Assembly: GCF_016859285.1 (NCBI RefSeq) | Contig: NC_053414.1 | Span: 11,863,517 to 11,927,516 of the forward strand | Length of the DNA: 64,000 nucleotides | DNA from: Xiphias gladius | Taxonomy: Eukaryota; Chordata; Actinopteri; Istiophoriformes; Xiphiidae | Direction: 5' to 3' | Program-made: the position numbers and the translations under genes | Shown: piece after piece, positions 10,001-25,639 of the stretch | Position numbering within the stretch: the stretch's first letter is position 1 | Layout: every line of letters begins with the position of its first letter | The notes under the pieces: model-generated | The model's input: only the letters and a program-made list of their open reading frames with translations | Told to the model about the DNA's origin: nothing | Databases searched by the model: none

Positions 10001-13000
10001 AGCAGAAACATTTCCGACAACCCGTACTGATAAGCTCTGTGTGGGCTACATTCAGAAATTTTTTCACCGAGATTCAAATGTATTTACCCAACTAATATAT
10101 CATCTGCTCAACAAATAGCTTTTACTGATGTGAAAATTGAGTTAATTCATCCACTATCAATTGAATGTATTTGACTTTACCCAACTTTTGCGTTTTCTTT
10201 GTATCTGATAGACAGAGTATATAGATAGATATACTGAGTAGAAACCTTATATTCAATGTCCATTTGTTGCCTACACTCAAACAGAATAATGTAACCATGA
10301 GAAAAATAATTTATTTACCTGACCATATGTCTATGGGTCCCATGAAACTAACATACTGGCTGCCTCACAGGCTTAAATATTGCACATAAGTGGCTTCTTA
10401 TTATTTGGCTGTAAGCCTGCAGAGATTGTCTAAATGTATTAGCTCCCAGTGCACACCTGGCAGATCGGGAGGATTGTGTTTGTCTGGCAGTACCTGTGGG
10501 ATAATTTGTTGACACTGTAAGTTTATCCGGACACATGCAGCAGGGACTTGCAGGCAAAATTCCCCTGATGACAGAGCTGGGAAACCGTCTAGAATCAGTC
10601 ACGCAAACTCACTTTAGCAGAGAGAGACTTGGTCTTAACATGCAGCGCATTGTGCTTCAATTAGTCCTCTTGGTACTCTGGCTGAATTGTTAGTAAATCT
10701 GTTAAACCCGGCTTTTAGTCAGTTTGTGTCCAACTTCCGGGAATATGATGGTGAACAGGACTGACTGATTTTCCTGCTGCCTTTTGAAGGCTTTTCACTG
10801 CTGGATATTTTATTTTATTTAGTTAGATTGTTTGTTTCCCTACGATAACATTTATGTCCCCAAGCTTTAATTCAAACTAATTTTCCTCGTGGAGTATCAG
10901 GGGGCATTGAAAAGGTTCTTTTCTTCCCAGTATTATTCATTTTCTTCCTGTTTTGATCTAGTTTGGGTTGCTTGCAAAGAGCCACGGAGCTCCAGTTAGG
11001 GTGGATTAGGGTGGAAAGTGTTGGAGAGGGTGATGTTTGCTTTGGCCTGCTGTAACACAAAACATTGAGCTCTGTGTGCCAGAGAGATGTATCAGTGCAC
11101 CCGCCACAACAGCCTGGATGGCCACAGTTACTAACATATGGGTCTTATAAGGTTGGGCAGAACTATGAACACTTCAGAATATGGGTATAAATATGTAAGA
11201 CTGCTGTACACATGTAGTGGTAAATGTATACTGGTAACCTGTAGGAACTGGAGGGCCTGAGCTCCAGGGAGGTCCGGCAGCTCTGCCTGCCTGTCCTTCA
11301 GGAGGGGGAGCTGGATGCTCTGGCTGTGTGGTTCCAGCTCCACCTGGATGAGGAGAGCAGTCTGTCTACTGGACCCCAGGAGGACACCTGCTGGGAGCAA
11401 GCCATCTACCCTGTCCACAGCGCCAAGGGTAAGGTACTAATAGATACTCAGGAGACAAACATGTTCATTGATTGCTGTCCAGTGTATTGCCTATAAACTA
11501 CTGACTCCTCTGATTTTTACTAACTTGAAGCTTCAGTTTAAGCAACATAGTCAATATGTACATGCAGGGTATTTTAATTTAACCATGGGTACTTGTTTCA
11601 AATTCTCCTAGATCAATTTTGTGTGTGAAATTGTTTATCTCAGCTTGCCTGTATTCTCCTCTCCCGTTTGTCTTGCATTTCCATGTTATATCAGATGAGG
11701 GCAGTGTGTGTTGGGGACTGGATCGTTTACATGTTCATCCTGTTTTGAGTAATACTAGGGATACGTGGAGGAAATATTTTAGCTGATGATTATCGCCACT
11801 ATTTTACTATTTCCTGAGAGTTGTTTACTGTAATAGATCCTTTCGCATCAAGATTTAGCTTTTTGAATTTGTGAAAAAATATGACAGTAAAAAAAAATTA
11901 CAATACATCTAATGAATTTTAAAATTAAGACCCATTAAAGGAATATATAACTGTTCCAAAAGAATATTACACAATTTTTATGAACTTTAAGGCAATACAT
12001 TTATTATACCAGTAAAACTGATATTTGTTAAGCAGCATACTTAAATTGCGTTCTTAGCATTGGATTAAGGGTCCCAAATGTCCCAAAGAGCAATATTTCC
12101 TCTTTACTTTGCTGTCAGACCCGGGCAAGTGTGAACTTCATAGCCACTGACATGAGGTGACATGTTCCAGTTGGCATCACGATGCATCATCTTTCAGACA
12201 GGACTCAACAGCATTTCACTGCACTGCTAATTGGCCCAGGCAGTGTCGAGGGAGCCGCCACCTTTCCCGGCGATCGCCGACACCCATTTCCCGGCCGCTG
12301 TGACGTGTGTGCCGTGATCGCCTGTGACACTCTTTAGTGTTCATGAAATTCTTATAGGCAATAAATATGCATTTTTCCCAAATGCCTCTGACGGGCTGCG
12401 TGCTGACATGAAGACATGAACAGATGTTATTCCTGTAGGAATCCTTTCTGTGCCTCTCCCCCTCTCTCTTTGCCCAGTCCCCTGAATCTCATTTCTCTGT
12501 TGGGTTCGCTCTCCCTTCCTCTTTGCTTTCTGTATTTTCCTTTCCGTTCTCTGCCCCGTTCCTCTATTTCTACAGCCATCTATAAGTGATGCTTCTTTCA
12601 TGCCAGCATAAAATTACAAATGCATAACCATTAAATTATGAATACCTATTATAATCATCTGTTTTTATTGTTCTTTTTCTATTTCTGTACAGCAGGTGTC
12701 GATAAACCCTTTAATTCTAGCCACATAGCTCTAGGGCTGGATATCATTTGAAATGTTTCGATACAAGTGCCGATTCAATATCTCAGATTTGGTACTGGCA
12801 CCAAAAGAATTCTTCATTCGATACTTTATGTTCAGTAATATGTATGTATGCAGTGATTGATGATTGGTGTAATTTCTCAATACTTCTGCTTTGTGTTTCA
12901 GTTGGGAGAATTAAAAATTTTGTTCACAAAAAAGTAAACATTTTTATTTCAATCAGGAACTCTCTGTTTGAATAACAAATAAACAAAACTACAAATCTGA

Positions 13001-16000
13001 CTAGATATCCAATTTCAACTTTGAGTTCTTTACAATATTAATTAGTTTTAATTCCAGGTCCTACATTGCTCTAGTAAAATCAGGCTAAGTCAGTGGTTCC
13101 CCTTGTTGTTTCTTCAGGTTTTGTCCTGAAACCTCGAGACGAGCTGATTGTTGAGATCTCCTGCCGAGATGCCTACCTGAGGCTCTGCAGTGTCGCTGTG
13201 CTGAGAGACGGGCATGAAATCCGTCTGGACATGCGTCTCGACTCTAGGTACCCCGGAAATCCCATTGCAAACCCAAACCCAGAGGCAGAACTGTGCAGTG
13301 CATTAGCATGTCTTCAGACTGGCCAGAATCCAGCTAAAGACTTCTGCATGCTGGAATGTTCAGAAATGGCGCTCCTGAACAATCGGGATTACCATCAGAG
13401 TTTTTGCAGCGCGTTAGGAAAACTCATCTCTCAGCTGAAGGTTAAATGCCGAAACCAAGAGCAAGGACCGGGTGTGGAGTCTGACCTCGCCGACCCTGCT
13501 AACTCCACAGACTGCAGTGACATGCTGTACGTGCTGGATGTGTCGGAGGGCTTCTCTCTGCTCTCCCTCATCGCTGCCAGCCAGGGTCACGTAAAAGCCT
13601 ACAGCTCTGTGGAAAAGAACAAGCAACAGGAAGTGCTAAAGAGGCTGGCTCGCTCCAATAACATCCCAGAGCAGCATCTAGAGTTCTGGCTCAACCACAT
13701 CGAGGACGAGCAGGGGATGCTGCAGAGGCCGTCCAGGGAGAAGCTTTGGAGCGCCATCATCCTGGACTGTGTAGAGACCTGTGGCCTGATAAGACAGAAG
13801 TTGATGGAGAAAGCGTCCCTGGCCAGGTAAGTGGAAGTGGCCAAAATAATTGTGGGAGTGTAACCAGCAGAGGACATGCAGAAATGTTGGCTGACTTTTT
13901 TTTTAAACTTTTCTTTGTATTTTTGATTATCATTTTAGCATGTACTTTTAGATATTTGAGGGTTATATTTTAAAAAATGTATTTCTGTGATCTGCACCAG
14001 GTGTCTGCTGGAGGAAGGAGGACATATTTTCCCAGAGCGGATTGTGGTGTATGGTATGCTGGTGGAGTCGGACACGTTGCTGCTGGAGAGTGCTGTCCAG
14101 GGTCAGGGGCCGACACTGGGGTTCAATATTGCTCCTTTCATCAACCAGTTCACTGTAAGTATACCAACATAAGCTGCCCTGAGTCCAGGTTAAACGAATT
14201 TCTGGTATTTACTTTGCATGTAAAAATCTAAGCTGCACTCTGGTAACAAATGGGACACTACCAGGGTTTTCTGTGGCTGTGCCATGGCCACTGACCCCAT
14301 CTGTGTCTGTGTGTTGTTGTTGTTTTTTGTTTTTTTTAAATCTAGGACTTGAAAAACAAAACGATGCATGCTACCTTATGAGGCACATGGCAAAGGATGC
14401 CAAATCTCATCTTTGGAAAAGAAATGAAAGATGATGCTTTACTGGTCTGCTGATCATGACATGGAAGTTATGACTTCTAAACTTAAAAACACAATACACA
14501 TTGAAGAAAATATAGCATAAAATGTAATGCACTATACATTGACTGCAACAGTGTTGTCATCTTAAAGAGGAGTCTCTAAGCCGTGTACAGCGCACAGATC
14601 TGTTGCGGCATGGCCAGCGATTGGTCCAAGTAAGTATGGGATTTAACAAATCCCTGCTGTGTCCCTGCTGAAGAGATTTGCTGCATCACTTTTCGGGTGA
14701 ACTGCCTCCACTGAGATACACATCACGTGTTCACTGGTGTCATCCAACGAAACTACAACGAAATTAGGCACAAACATTCACTTGGACCTAAGGGTGAACT
14801 GATTAGATTTTTGGGGGTCAAAGGTTAAGGTCACTATGACCTCACAAAGAATGTTTTTGGCCATAACTCAAGAATTCATATGCTGATTATGTTAAAATAT
14901 TAAATTCATTCAAAGTCTTATATGAGTCTGGACAGACATGAATGTAAACTGCAACTTGACTGGTTGGTGGAGGCGTACAACCGCAATGCAGGGATTCTAG
15001 TTCTTTATATTCATGCGGAACTAACTTCATTGAAATGGATGTAATATTAACAGTACAAATTCACCAGGATTACATATGAAGTTTCTTTGACTGTGAAAAG
15101 CACTGAAACATTTTTTTTCACAACTGAATGTCCATCTCAGTTGACATCAAGTCTAGAGTAACATGAACAGGACGCTGATAGCATTATGTTCTGTTGTACT
15201 GTTAGTAGTTAGACTTAGTATAATTATTTCAATTAAAAAAATCTGTTCTTACAATATATAGTGGGTTTTTTTTTTTCCCCAGAATAATCCAAAGGAAGCA
15301 CTTTCTTGAGCTGAAACTTCTTCAGTCTTCATAAAACTAGTTGCAAAATCTTGCTTTTGTACATCTCAGGCCACTGATATCTTGTATTCTGTCTCATGTT
15401 ACTGATGCAACCGTCAAGTTTCATGTTCCTGATGCAACAGTCAATACTGACAGTTTTCACATACAGTATGCTGTGTTTGTAAATTCATGTAAGCTGATAT
15501 ACATTCAAAGTTTGAGGTTAGGTGCAAATATGTCGCCCGATGTGTTGTTTTTTACCATGTATAGGTTTTTTTTTTTTGTTGTTGAACTAGGTATTTCACT
15601 TGGAATACCAAGGTCCAAGATTGTTTTCTGTTGTGAACTTCTCTTTGATGTTTGCTTCCCAGCTGCTTTAAAGAAGCTACAAATCCCTTTGAATTCTTTT
15701 TTTTTATATGGTCTGGTAGTTATCTTTTTTTCTCTCTTTTCTTTTTTTCCCGGTATCATGTTTGTGCTCTAATTTCGCAGGCCCCTCACGGGACGGTCGT
15801 TTGTTTAAACAGATGTTGTCTTTGAAGCCCTCAGTGGAGGGCACTTTCTAGCACAACTGTCACACAAGACGCAACACACAGCTTGGCCCAAGACATTCCT
15901 ACCTGAATCCATCAGTACACATTACATCAAGCACATCAAACAGCGGGCTCTGAGGTCTACACAACTGTGACAGGAGGAAAGATTCTTTTGTTCTGCAGTA

Positions 16001-17567
16001 AAGGAAACTGTGACACTTGCTGTTCTGCCACTTTGGTTTCCCCCGCAACTTCTAAGTCTGCTGCCCTGCAGCCACGACCTGTTTGTCAAGTTTGGAAGAG
16101 TTTGAGGAAGGAAGATTAGTTTCTAAGCATCAGTCAGTGATTAAGTGATTATCCACTGTCACTACCAATTAAAACCTAATTTGGAAAACTACCGGTTTGT
16201 GAGAAAGTCTGCCAACAACAGTTATGAATCAGCTTTTGCATGACTTTTATTAAAGTGACGTGTTTCTCTGGCTTCTTCTTTTTTTTTTTTTTATCTGTGC
16301 CCTTTATCTGTACTACGATCAAAAATAAGCAACTTGGATTTTTCTTTTTTTTAATAAGAGAAAAAATAAGTAGTTTCTCTCCATTTTCCATAACAGTACT
16401 TATAATGTCAGCGGAAAGTTTTTTTGTTTGTTTTTTTGTATGCTGCAAAGAACGTGCTAACATTGTGTTCATCTTTTATGTACTTTAGGTACCAGTCCAT
16501 GTGTTTCTGGACTTTTCCACACTGGAGTGCAGGCATCTCAGTGAGTCTGTGGAGCTCTTTGTTCTTGACCTTATGGATGCCAACGCAAACTACACTAACA
16601 GAGAAGTCAAGGTAAGGTATACCTTGGACAGCTGAGGGCTACCAACATGATTGGAATTAATATCATTAAAATTTCACCTGTTAACAAGCGCTCAGATAGA
16701 GCAGTGCGGGACTGCTTATACTTGAACTCTTGCATTGACTCTTCTAATAGAGTTCGAAAATCCCTGAGCTACCTTCAGGTACATGAATATACAGCACCGG
16801 AAAACTAGAAATGAGTCATACCTACGAACACACACTGTACCCATTTCCCTTATATAAATGTCTAACAGTTTACTTTCTAACTTTGCGTTTTTTGGTCCTG
16901 CATGAATTCAGCTCAACACCCACTTTTTGAATTTTCAGAAAGCAAAACTTTATGCCTTGAACTGTCTGATTTGGTACATTTAAAATATCTTCTGGATACG
17001 CATCTCCAGAAAGATTCTATTAACATTGATGCACCTTTCTAACATTAGGTTCAATGTGAATTGGATCCCAGGGATCCAAACTGTTTCCCTAAAGCTCATG
17101 AATATTAAAAGGCAAAAACTTAAGATTACTTATTTGTAAAAGAAGAATTACAAAGAGCCATTGTTTCTTTTTTTTTTCTTCCTTTTTTTTTGCATGTGTC
17201 ATATTGTTCTTAAACAAACAGTAGCAAAACATAAGAGGTGATTTACAAGGGACTGGGGCAGAGTTTATTAGTAGCTTTCCTTACATACCATTAAGAATCT
17301 TGTTAAGCCCTTATCCCCGTTTTACAGGTCCAGGCTACATCTGCAGGCAGAATCACTGCGATTCCCTTCTGGTACCAGATCTACCTGAACCAGGAGATCA
17401 GTGTCAGCACCCTTGACCAGAACTCTCACTGGAAGCAGGCGGCTGCTGTGCTGCAGCAGCCCCTGGAGGTACGAGCTGGAAACTGGGTCCATCTAGCTGT
17501 GAAGCTTCACAAGAGCACCATCTCCATATCAGCCCATGTAGACAATGCCCCCGGGCCAATGGAGTAA
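7074..17567 (+). CDS. prmt9: Protein arginine methyltransferase 9, complete, 12 coding exons
   Basis: Exons: 7074-7271, 7795-7943, 8105-8341, 8535-8702, 8854-8956, 9550-9659, 9805-9997, 11245-11428, 13118-13826, 14001-14154, 16489-16611, 17328-17567. They join in frame to 855 aa (human PRMT9 is about 845). PRMT9 symmetrically dimethylates arginine, best known on splicing factor SF3B2. Visible parts: a basic N-terminus ([10 protein letters not shown], residues 12-21); TPR-like helices at about 67-165; SAM motif [10 protein letters not shown] (184-192); acidic E210 in VYACE; the double-E loop with E258 and E267 ([12 protein letters not shown]); and the THW-loop equivalent TCWEQ (434-438). The C-terminal half is a second, degenerate methyltransferase-like module, with FINQF (730-734) and a THW-like SHWKQ (809-813). 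The start ATG lies two bases inside an exon whose acceptor follows a 28-T tract, so the 5' UTR is spliced. The last ~8 residues extend past the human end as I recall it. Confidence 0.96.
7341..7690. repeat. 350-bp MITE with 19-bp terminal inverted repeats
   Basis: The left end ggctgtgtctgaaatcact and the right end agtgatttcagacatagcc are inverted copies, with 18 of 19 positions paired. The element lies entirely within the first coding intron of prmt9. The termini resemble a hAT-type MITE of fish from memory. No convincing 8-bp target duplication is visible, and the inside has no coding potential. Confidence 0.75.
9998..11244 (+). other. prmt9: prmt9 intron 7
   Basis: This 1.25 kb intron has no coding exon. 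Its middle, 10360-10720, is non-repetitive mixed-composition sequence that looks unlike the flanking AT-rich repeat DNA. It is listed among the findings as a possible conserved non-coding element. Confidence 0.6.
12245..12335. promoter_or_regulatory. CpG-dense palindromic patch in prmt9 intron 8
   Basis: About 11 CpGs fall in roughly 90 bp within CpG-poor intronic DNA. The patch includes a perfect 12-bp palindrome, cggcgatcgccg, at 12268-12279, a CRE-like tgacgtgt at 12301-12308, and a second gatcgcc nearby. No splice-flanked reading frame fits it as an exon. A regulatory element is the likeliest reading, but this is inference. Confidence 0.35.
12728..13080. repeat. Probable interspersed repeat in prmt9 intron 8
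   Basis: The segment begins agctctagggctggatatca and carries repeated 'cgata' words (ttcgatacaagtgccgattc, attcgatact). This resembles a fish repeat whose end reads gggctgggtatcgat. The right boundary is uncertain. Confidence 0.4.
14155..16488 (+). other. prmt9: prmt9 intron 10
   Basis: This is the longest prmt9 intron (2.3 kb). It contains the interspersed repeat at about 14700-15003 and several T-rich tracts (near 15265, 15565, 15698, 16279). The remaining stretches show no coding potential. The open frame at 15341-15772 is rich in F/L from T-runs and is not a gene. Confidence 0.65.
14700..15003. repeat. Teleost interspersed repeat (non-autonomous)
   Basis: The block contains ggtcaaaggttaaggtcact, then atgacctcacaaag, then ttttggccataactcaagaa, and closes with ggtggaggcgtacaaccgc. 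These words are those of a widespread fish repeat I recall from flanking DNA of many genes. The left boundary is uncertain. Confidence 0.5.
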
Positions 17568-19108
17568 TAACCTCTTAAATTCTAGCTTTGCAATTAGTTT
17601 TATTTTTATATATTACAAGTTAAATTTGGATTATTATCACAAACTCTGTAGGGAAATGCATTAAATACTATGCGTTCCCTTCTGGTATTATTTAATACCA
17701 GAAAGGAATTTCCCTTCTCCAGTGTCATTTTTCATATATGTAATACCAGTCTTCAAAGTTTCCTAGTTTTCCCAGACACATGGGGTCTCCGATTTGAGAT
17801 TTAGTAGAAGCCTGCATGACCCAAACCCTTGTAAGTACCAGTGGGAAACCGAGAAACATCATCACACTCATAAAGAATTTTCTGACAATAAACCTTGAAG
17901 TCATGTTTTTATTTGTAAATTGTGCCAGAAAGTCAGAGGACATTTATAATTTGTACTTATAAATATATTTGTAAGTATATAATATAAATATTATATTTGT
18001 CCCTTGATTATGGGTGCAGCTGTTTTTGTAAAGATGTATGTGGGTATCAATTAAAAAGACAATAATGGGTGCATTTCAATAAATGCAAGAGAAAAATCAG
18101 CGGAAATGTAGTTAATCTGATTTATTGAAAAGACTGTCAGAGATGGATTTAAATTAAAATGTGGAACAATTACATCAGCTCTGATGTAATCTTGTCAGTT
18201 TAAAAAAAAAAAAAAAAAAAAATCACAAGTCAATTCTACATGTTCTGGCTGGACATAATGCAGATTAACCTGCTGATATGATTTACTGACACATCAACCT
18301 GATATCCTATACTGTGCATTAAACATGTCAATATCCCTGCACATATCCATGTAGGTTACAATGACAAATAAGCTCAGGAAATCTATGGGAAAAATAAATG
18401 GCTTTAGTGCTTAGCTGCACAGTTAAATTAGTTTAAAGGGTAAAAAGGATGGAAAACGTCTCGTCAAATAAAATTTATACTGGAATATAAAAGCTAAATT
18501 GATGTAGTGGACAGAATAGTTCCATGGCACGTTGAACAAGGCATCTGAGAAGACTAATGAATACATTTCTATTAAACACTATAGAATGATAGCAATTGAT
18601 AGCAATTTACTAGAATGTGCTGATTGAACAGATTCAGACTGAAGTGTTTCAATACTTGGACTGTACTTACAGTAACTACTCAAACCCTTAGGAAATACAT
18701 TGCATTAATATTGACACTGTAGAGATCTTACACTGTCAGTCAAGACACATCTTTCAGCAGGTATTAGCTCTAACCTACTGATCCCAAGTTAATGTAGCCT
18801 TAATTGTGCATCCCAACAACTTGTTGCTTCTGCTTTTTTCATCCCTTCCCTCAGGGATACATATCTCCTACTGGTTAGGACCAAAAAAGATGATTCTGAA
18901 CATCTAATGTGCTTTAGTATAGTAGATTTTCATCTATGATTACTCACTTCAATCGAGATCTTCTGATATCACTATAAAGCAAGACAATGTGAAGATAGCA
19001 TTTGTATTTTAAAAGTTGCATATTTCTTTTTATCTGTCACATTTGAGATTGAGATATGACTGAGCTGACACATAAAATCGTGTAATAATTTCCTACTTGG
19101 AAAGCATA
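17568..19108. other. prmt9 3' flank, no gene seen
   Basis: This is AT-rich sequence between the prmt9 stop codon and the Tc1 element. It holds the putative prmt9 3' UTR, a poly-A tract near 18202-18220, and otherwise nothing I can identify on either strand. Confidence 0.6.
17887..18083 (+). terminator. prmt9: Candidate prmt9 polyadenylation signals
   Basis: AATAAA hexamers occur at 17887-17892 and 18078-18083, about 320 and 510 nt after the prmt9 stop codon at 17565-17567. Either would give a short 3' UTR. Use is not demonstrated. Confidence 0.4.
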
Positions 19109-20574
19109 CTCTGGGGACCAAAAGTCTGAGACCACATTGAAAAGTAAACCTGGAAATAATCAAAGTTTGAGGATTCAGAAACATTTAAAAACACAATAAG
19201 TTATTTCATGTAAAATGAAAAAGAAATATTATACAAAATATTATAAAAGAAATAAAGTTTTTGCACTATTCCTAGGTCAACAATCAAATTTAAGCAAATT
19301 TAGGAAATTGACCAACTTAACTCCTTTGTAAGAAAGGTCAGTTGAGGTGTATCCCTTCCATTGAAGCTTGGGTTCAGATGACACTCAGGTGGATTCGATA
19401 TAATAATCAGAGGCTTGTTCAAGTAACTCAAGTTACATTGTCACAGTGGGACATATGGCATCAGAACTAAGTGAAAGTGTCAAATCAGCATCAAATCGTG
19501 GCTAAACTACAGGTTTCTAAGGGGGCAGTGCATGAAACTCTTTAAAAAAAAAAAAAAAAAAAAAATCACAATCAGGCAGACCAAAAGCTCCTACACCATC
19601 AGAAGATCAAGACATCAAGCTTAGTTCCCTGGGTGATAGAAAAGCAACTTCATCACAGATACAGAATTTGCTAAATAAAGAACAAAAGACTAATCAGCAA
19701 AAGTACTGTCAAAACAAATGCTGTCTTGTAGTGGCCTCAGAGGACAACTAACAGTTTCTAAACCACTTCTCAGGAGGGGAAACAAGGCCAAATGCTTGTG
19801 GTTGGTTAAGAAATAGAAGCATTTCACAGTGGATGACTGGAAAATAGTCCCATTTACCAATGAGTCCAGGTTTGAGATTTATGGCAGTAACAGAAGGGTG
19901 TGTGTAAGGAGAGAAAAGGGTACTGCTGTGTATTAAACTGACAGTGAAACATGGTGGTGGGAATTTTCAAGTCTGGGGGTGTTTTGCCCACTCTGGAGTT
20001 GGACACCTGCACCGAACTGACTACACCCTGACCAAGGAGACGTACCACTCCATTCTTCAGGGACATGCTATACCCCTGTGGTTTGCATCTTTGTTGAGAA
20101 GGATTCATACTGCAGCAGGATAAGGACCCCAGACACACCTCAAAGCTTTGCAAGAACTACTTGAGACCAAGGAGTCCTGACTATCGTGGACTTTCCTCCA
20201 CAGTCACCTGACCTCAACCCCATCAAACATTTGTGGGGACACTTGAAGACTGAGAAAGCCAACCATTCTCTGACGCCACAAGGAGCTCTCTGAAACATGG
20301 TCAAATCATGCTAGAATAATGTGGATCACCAGGTTTTGCACAAACTTGTGGACTCCATGCCAGCTCGAGTGCATGCTGTCATTAAAGCAAAAAGGGCGAC
20401 ATACCAAATACTAAGAGATTCTGAAATACATGTACATTTTTTAAAGATTCTACTTTTCACGCAAATTGTTAGGCTAATATTATCATTTGTAATGAAAAAA
20501 ATTCATATTACATTCAAAACAAATGCACATTAGAAGTATCTTGACTAGTGGTCTCAAACTTTTGGACCCCACTG
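19109..20574 (+). mobile_element. Decayed Tc1/mariner-family transposon with broken transposase
   Basis: The ends are inverted copies: left ctctggggaccaaaagtctg then agaccaca, right agtggtctcaaacttttgg then accccactg. Each is flanked by TA (19107-19108 and 20575-20576), the Tc1 target dinucleotide. The 1,466-bp length fits the family. Plus-strand remnants of the DDE transposase are readable in shifting frames: NESRFEIYGSNRRV near 19857-19900, and LNPIKHLWGHLK near 20214-20249 (the conserved LNPIEHLW region). Several stops and frame changes, plus a poly-A insertion near 19541-19564, show it is dead. It lies 313 bp beyond the tmem184c stop codon. Confidence 0.88.
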
Positions 20575-20801
20575 TACATCTTCATGCTTCACTCAGACTT
20601 AAGCAGGTTTCAAGTAGACTCACCTTAAGAAACGCAACACAAAGACTGGGTTCTTTGAAGAAAGTTGTGCTAATGCTTGTTATCTACAAATCATTTAGTC
20701 ATATAGCCATAACTTCACAGAACATTCTTGGAGCTGTCACTGGCAGAGAGGTCCATCTGGTTTTTTACTTGGTGGATGTGCCCCTTTAAACAAAGGTTTT
20801 G

Positions 20802-20807
20802 TTTAAT
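20802..20807 (-). terminator. tmem184c: Candidate tmem184c poly(A) signal (ATTAAA)
   Basis: On the minus strand ATTAAA occurs about 80 nt after the tmem184c stop codon at 20888-20890. It is a common variant hexamer. No better signal lies between the stop and the Tc1 element. A longer 3' UTR running into the transposon cannot be excluded. Confidence 0.3.
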
Positions 20808-20887
20808 ATTTCATCAGTAAAGTAATTTCTGAAAGAAAATGGCGATGTCTGGTAGAGTCTGTTGGTGATATCAGCCTTGATGATTGG

Positions 20888-24894
<4,007 letters not shown>

Positions 24895-25379
24895 CTTGAC
24901 ATGAAGACACCGCGAGGCCTTTAAAAATGACCTCAGGCTCGGCGACCAAACAACCTAAGCCGCCTGGAAAACGTTGCTAAAGCGCGACACATTTAACGTT
25001 AGCTTCGCATTATTACACTTTCAACGGCTCACCGCGACCTCAGACAACAGTTCAACAATGCACACGTACGTCACCGTTTCCACTATTGTTGAGCTGCATT
25101 CACGTGGGCCAAGCTATTGGATAATTAACAGCTCATATGACTCGATTTTTACCAAGCTAGGTGGCTAACGTTAGCTTGTCAGCTGTTTCACCATGTAAAC
25201 AAACAATGCTTGATGATCCACGCTGCCTGAACCCTTCAGAGTCTCTCAGTGTCTAACACAATGAAATAAAACTCAAAACCGATAACACCAATCGACTCCC
25301 TAACGTCTCCTCATTTATATTTAAGGACGGTTTGTGTTTGTAGGTAAAAGTTTCCCAAAAAAAAAAAAAAAAAAGTAAC

Positions 25380-25560
25380 TGCTATTGAGTCTGTCCTTCC
25401 TGTTGCCGGAGATAGTCCCGCCTACACACTAGACGCTGATTGGTGATAAGGAAGCAGGTGCTAACCAATCTGACGTCTCTTGTGGCTAGTTAGGTTGCTC
25501 TGCATCGTCGTTGACCGCAGGAGCTGTGCTTTCGCCACCAGGTGGCAATGTAAATTAACA
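25380..25560 (-). promoter_or_regulatory. tmem184c: tmem184c promoter region with CCAAT boxes and a CTCF-like site
   Basis: About 500-650 bp upstream of the tmem184c start codon lie a minus-strand CCAAT (ATTGG at 25439-25443), a plus-strand CCAAT (25465-25469), a GACGTC palindrome (25472-25477), and CCACCAGGTGGCA (25535-25547), which fits the CTCF core consensus. A poly-A tract lies near 25358-25374. No TATA box is obvious. The TSS is not determined. Confidence 0.5.
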
Positions 25561-25639
25561 ATTATTAGGAAACCGGTCCTAACATCGACTGTAGCGGCAG
25601 TAGTTTGACAACGGCGGGACACTGTTCTTTCCGAACCTA

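Larger units (their letters stand above)
11429..13117 (+). other. prmt9: prmt9 intron 8
   Basis: This 1.69 kb intron separates the N-terminal catalytic exons from the large 709-bp exon. It contains the CpG-dense patch at 12245-12335 and, at 12728-13080, sequence resembling a fish interspersed repeat. No additional exon is needed, because frame is preserved between 11428 (phase 1) and 13118. Confidence 0.7.

Noticed and set aside
15341..15772. 143-codon open frame in prmt9 intron 10
   Set aside because: Its Phe/Leu-rich composition comes from T-runs, and it lies between exons that already join in frame.
20321..20533. 70-codon plus-strand open frame as a separate gene
   Set aside because: It is the degenerate C-terminal remnant of the Tc1 transposase (near HKLVDSMPARVHAVIKAK).
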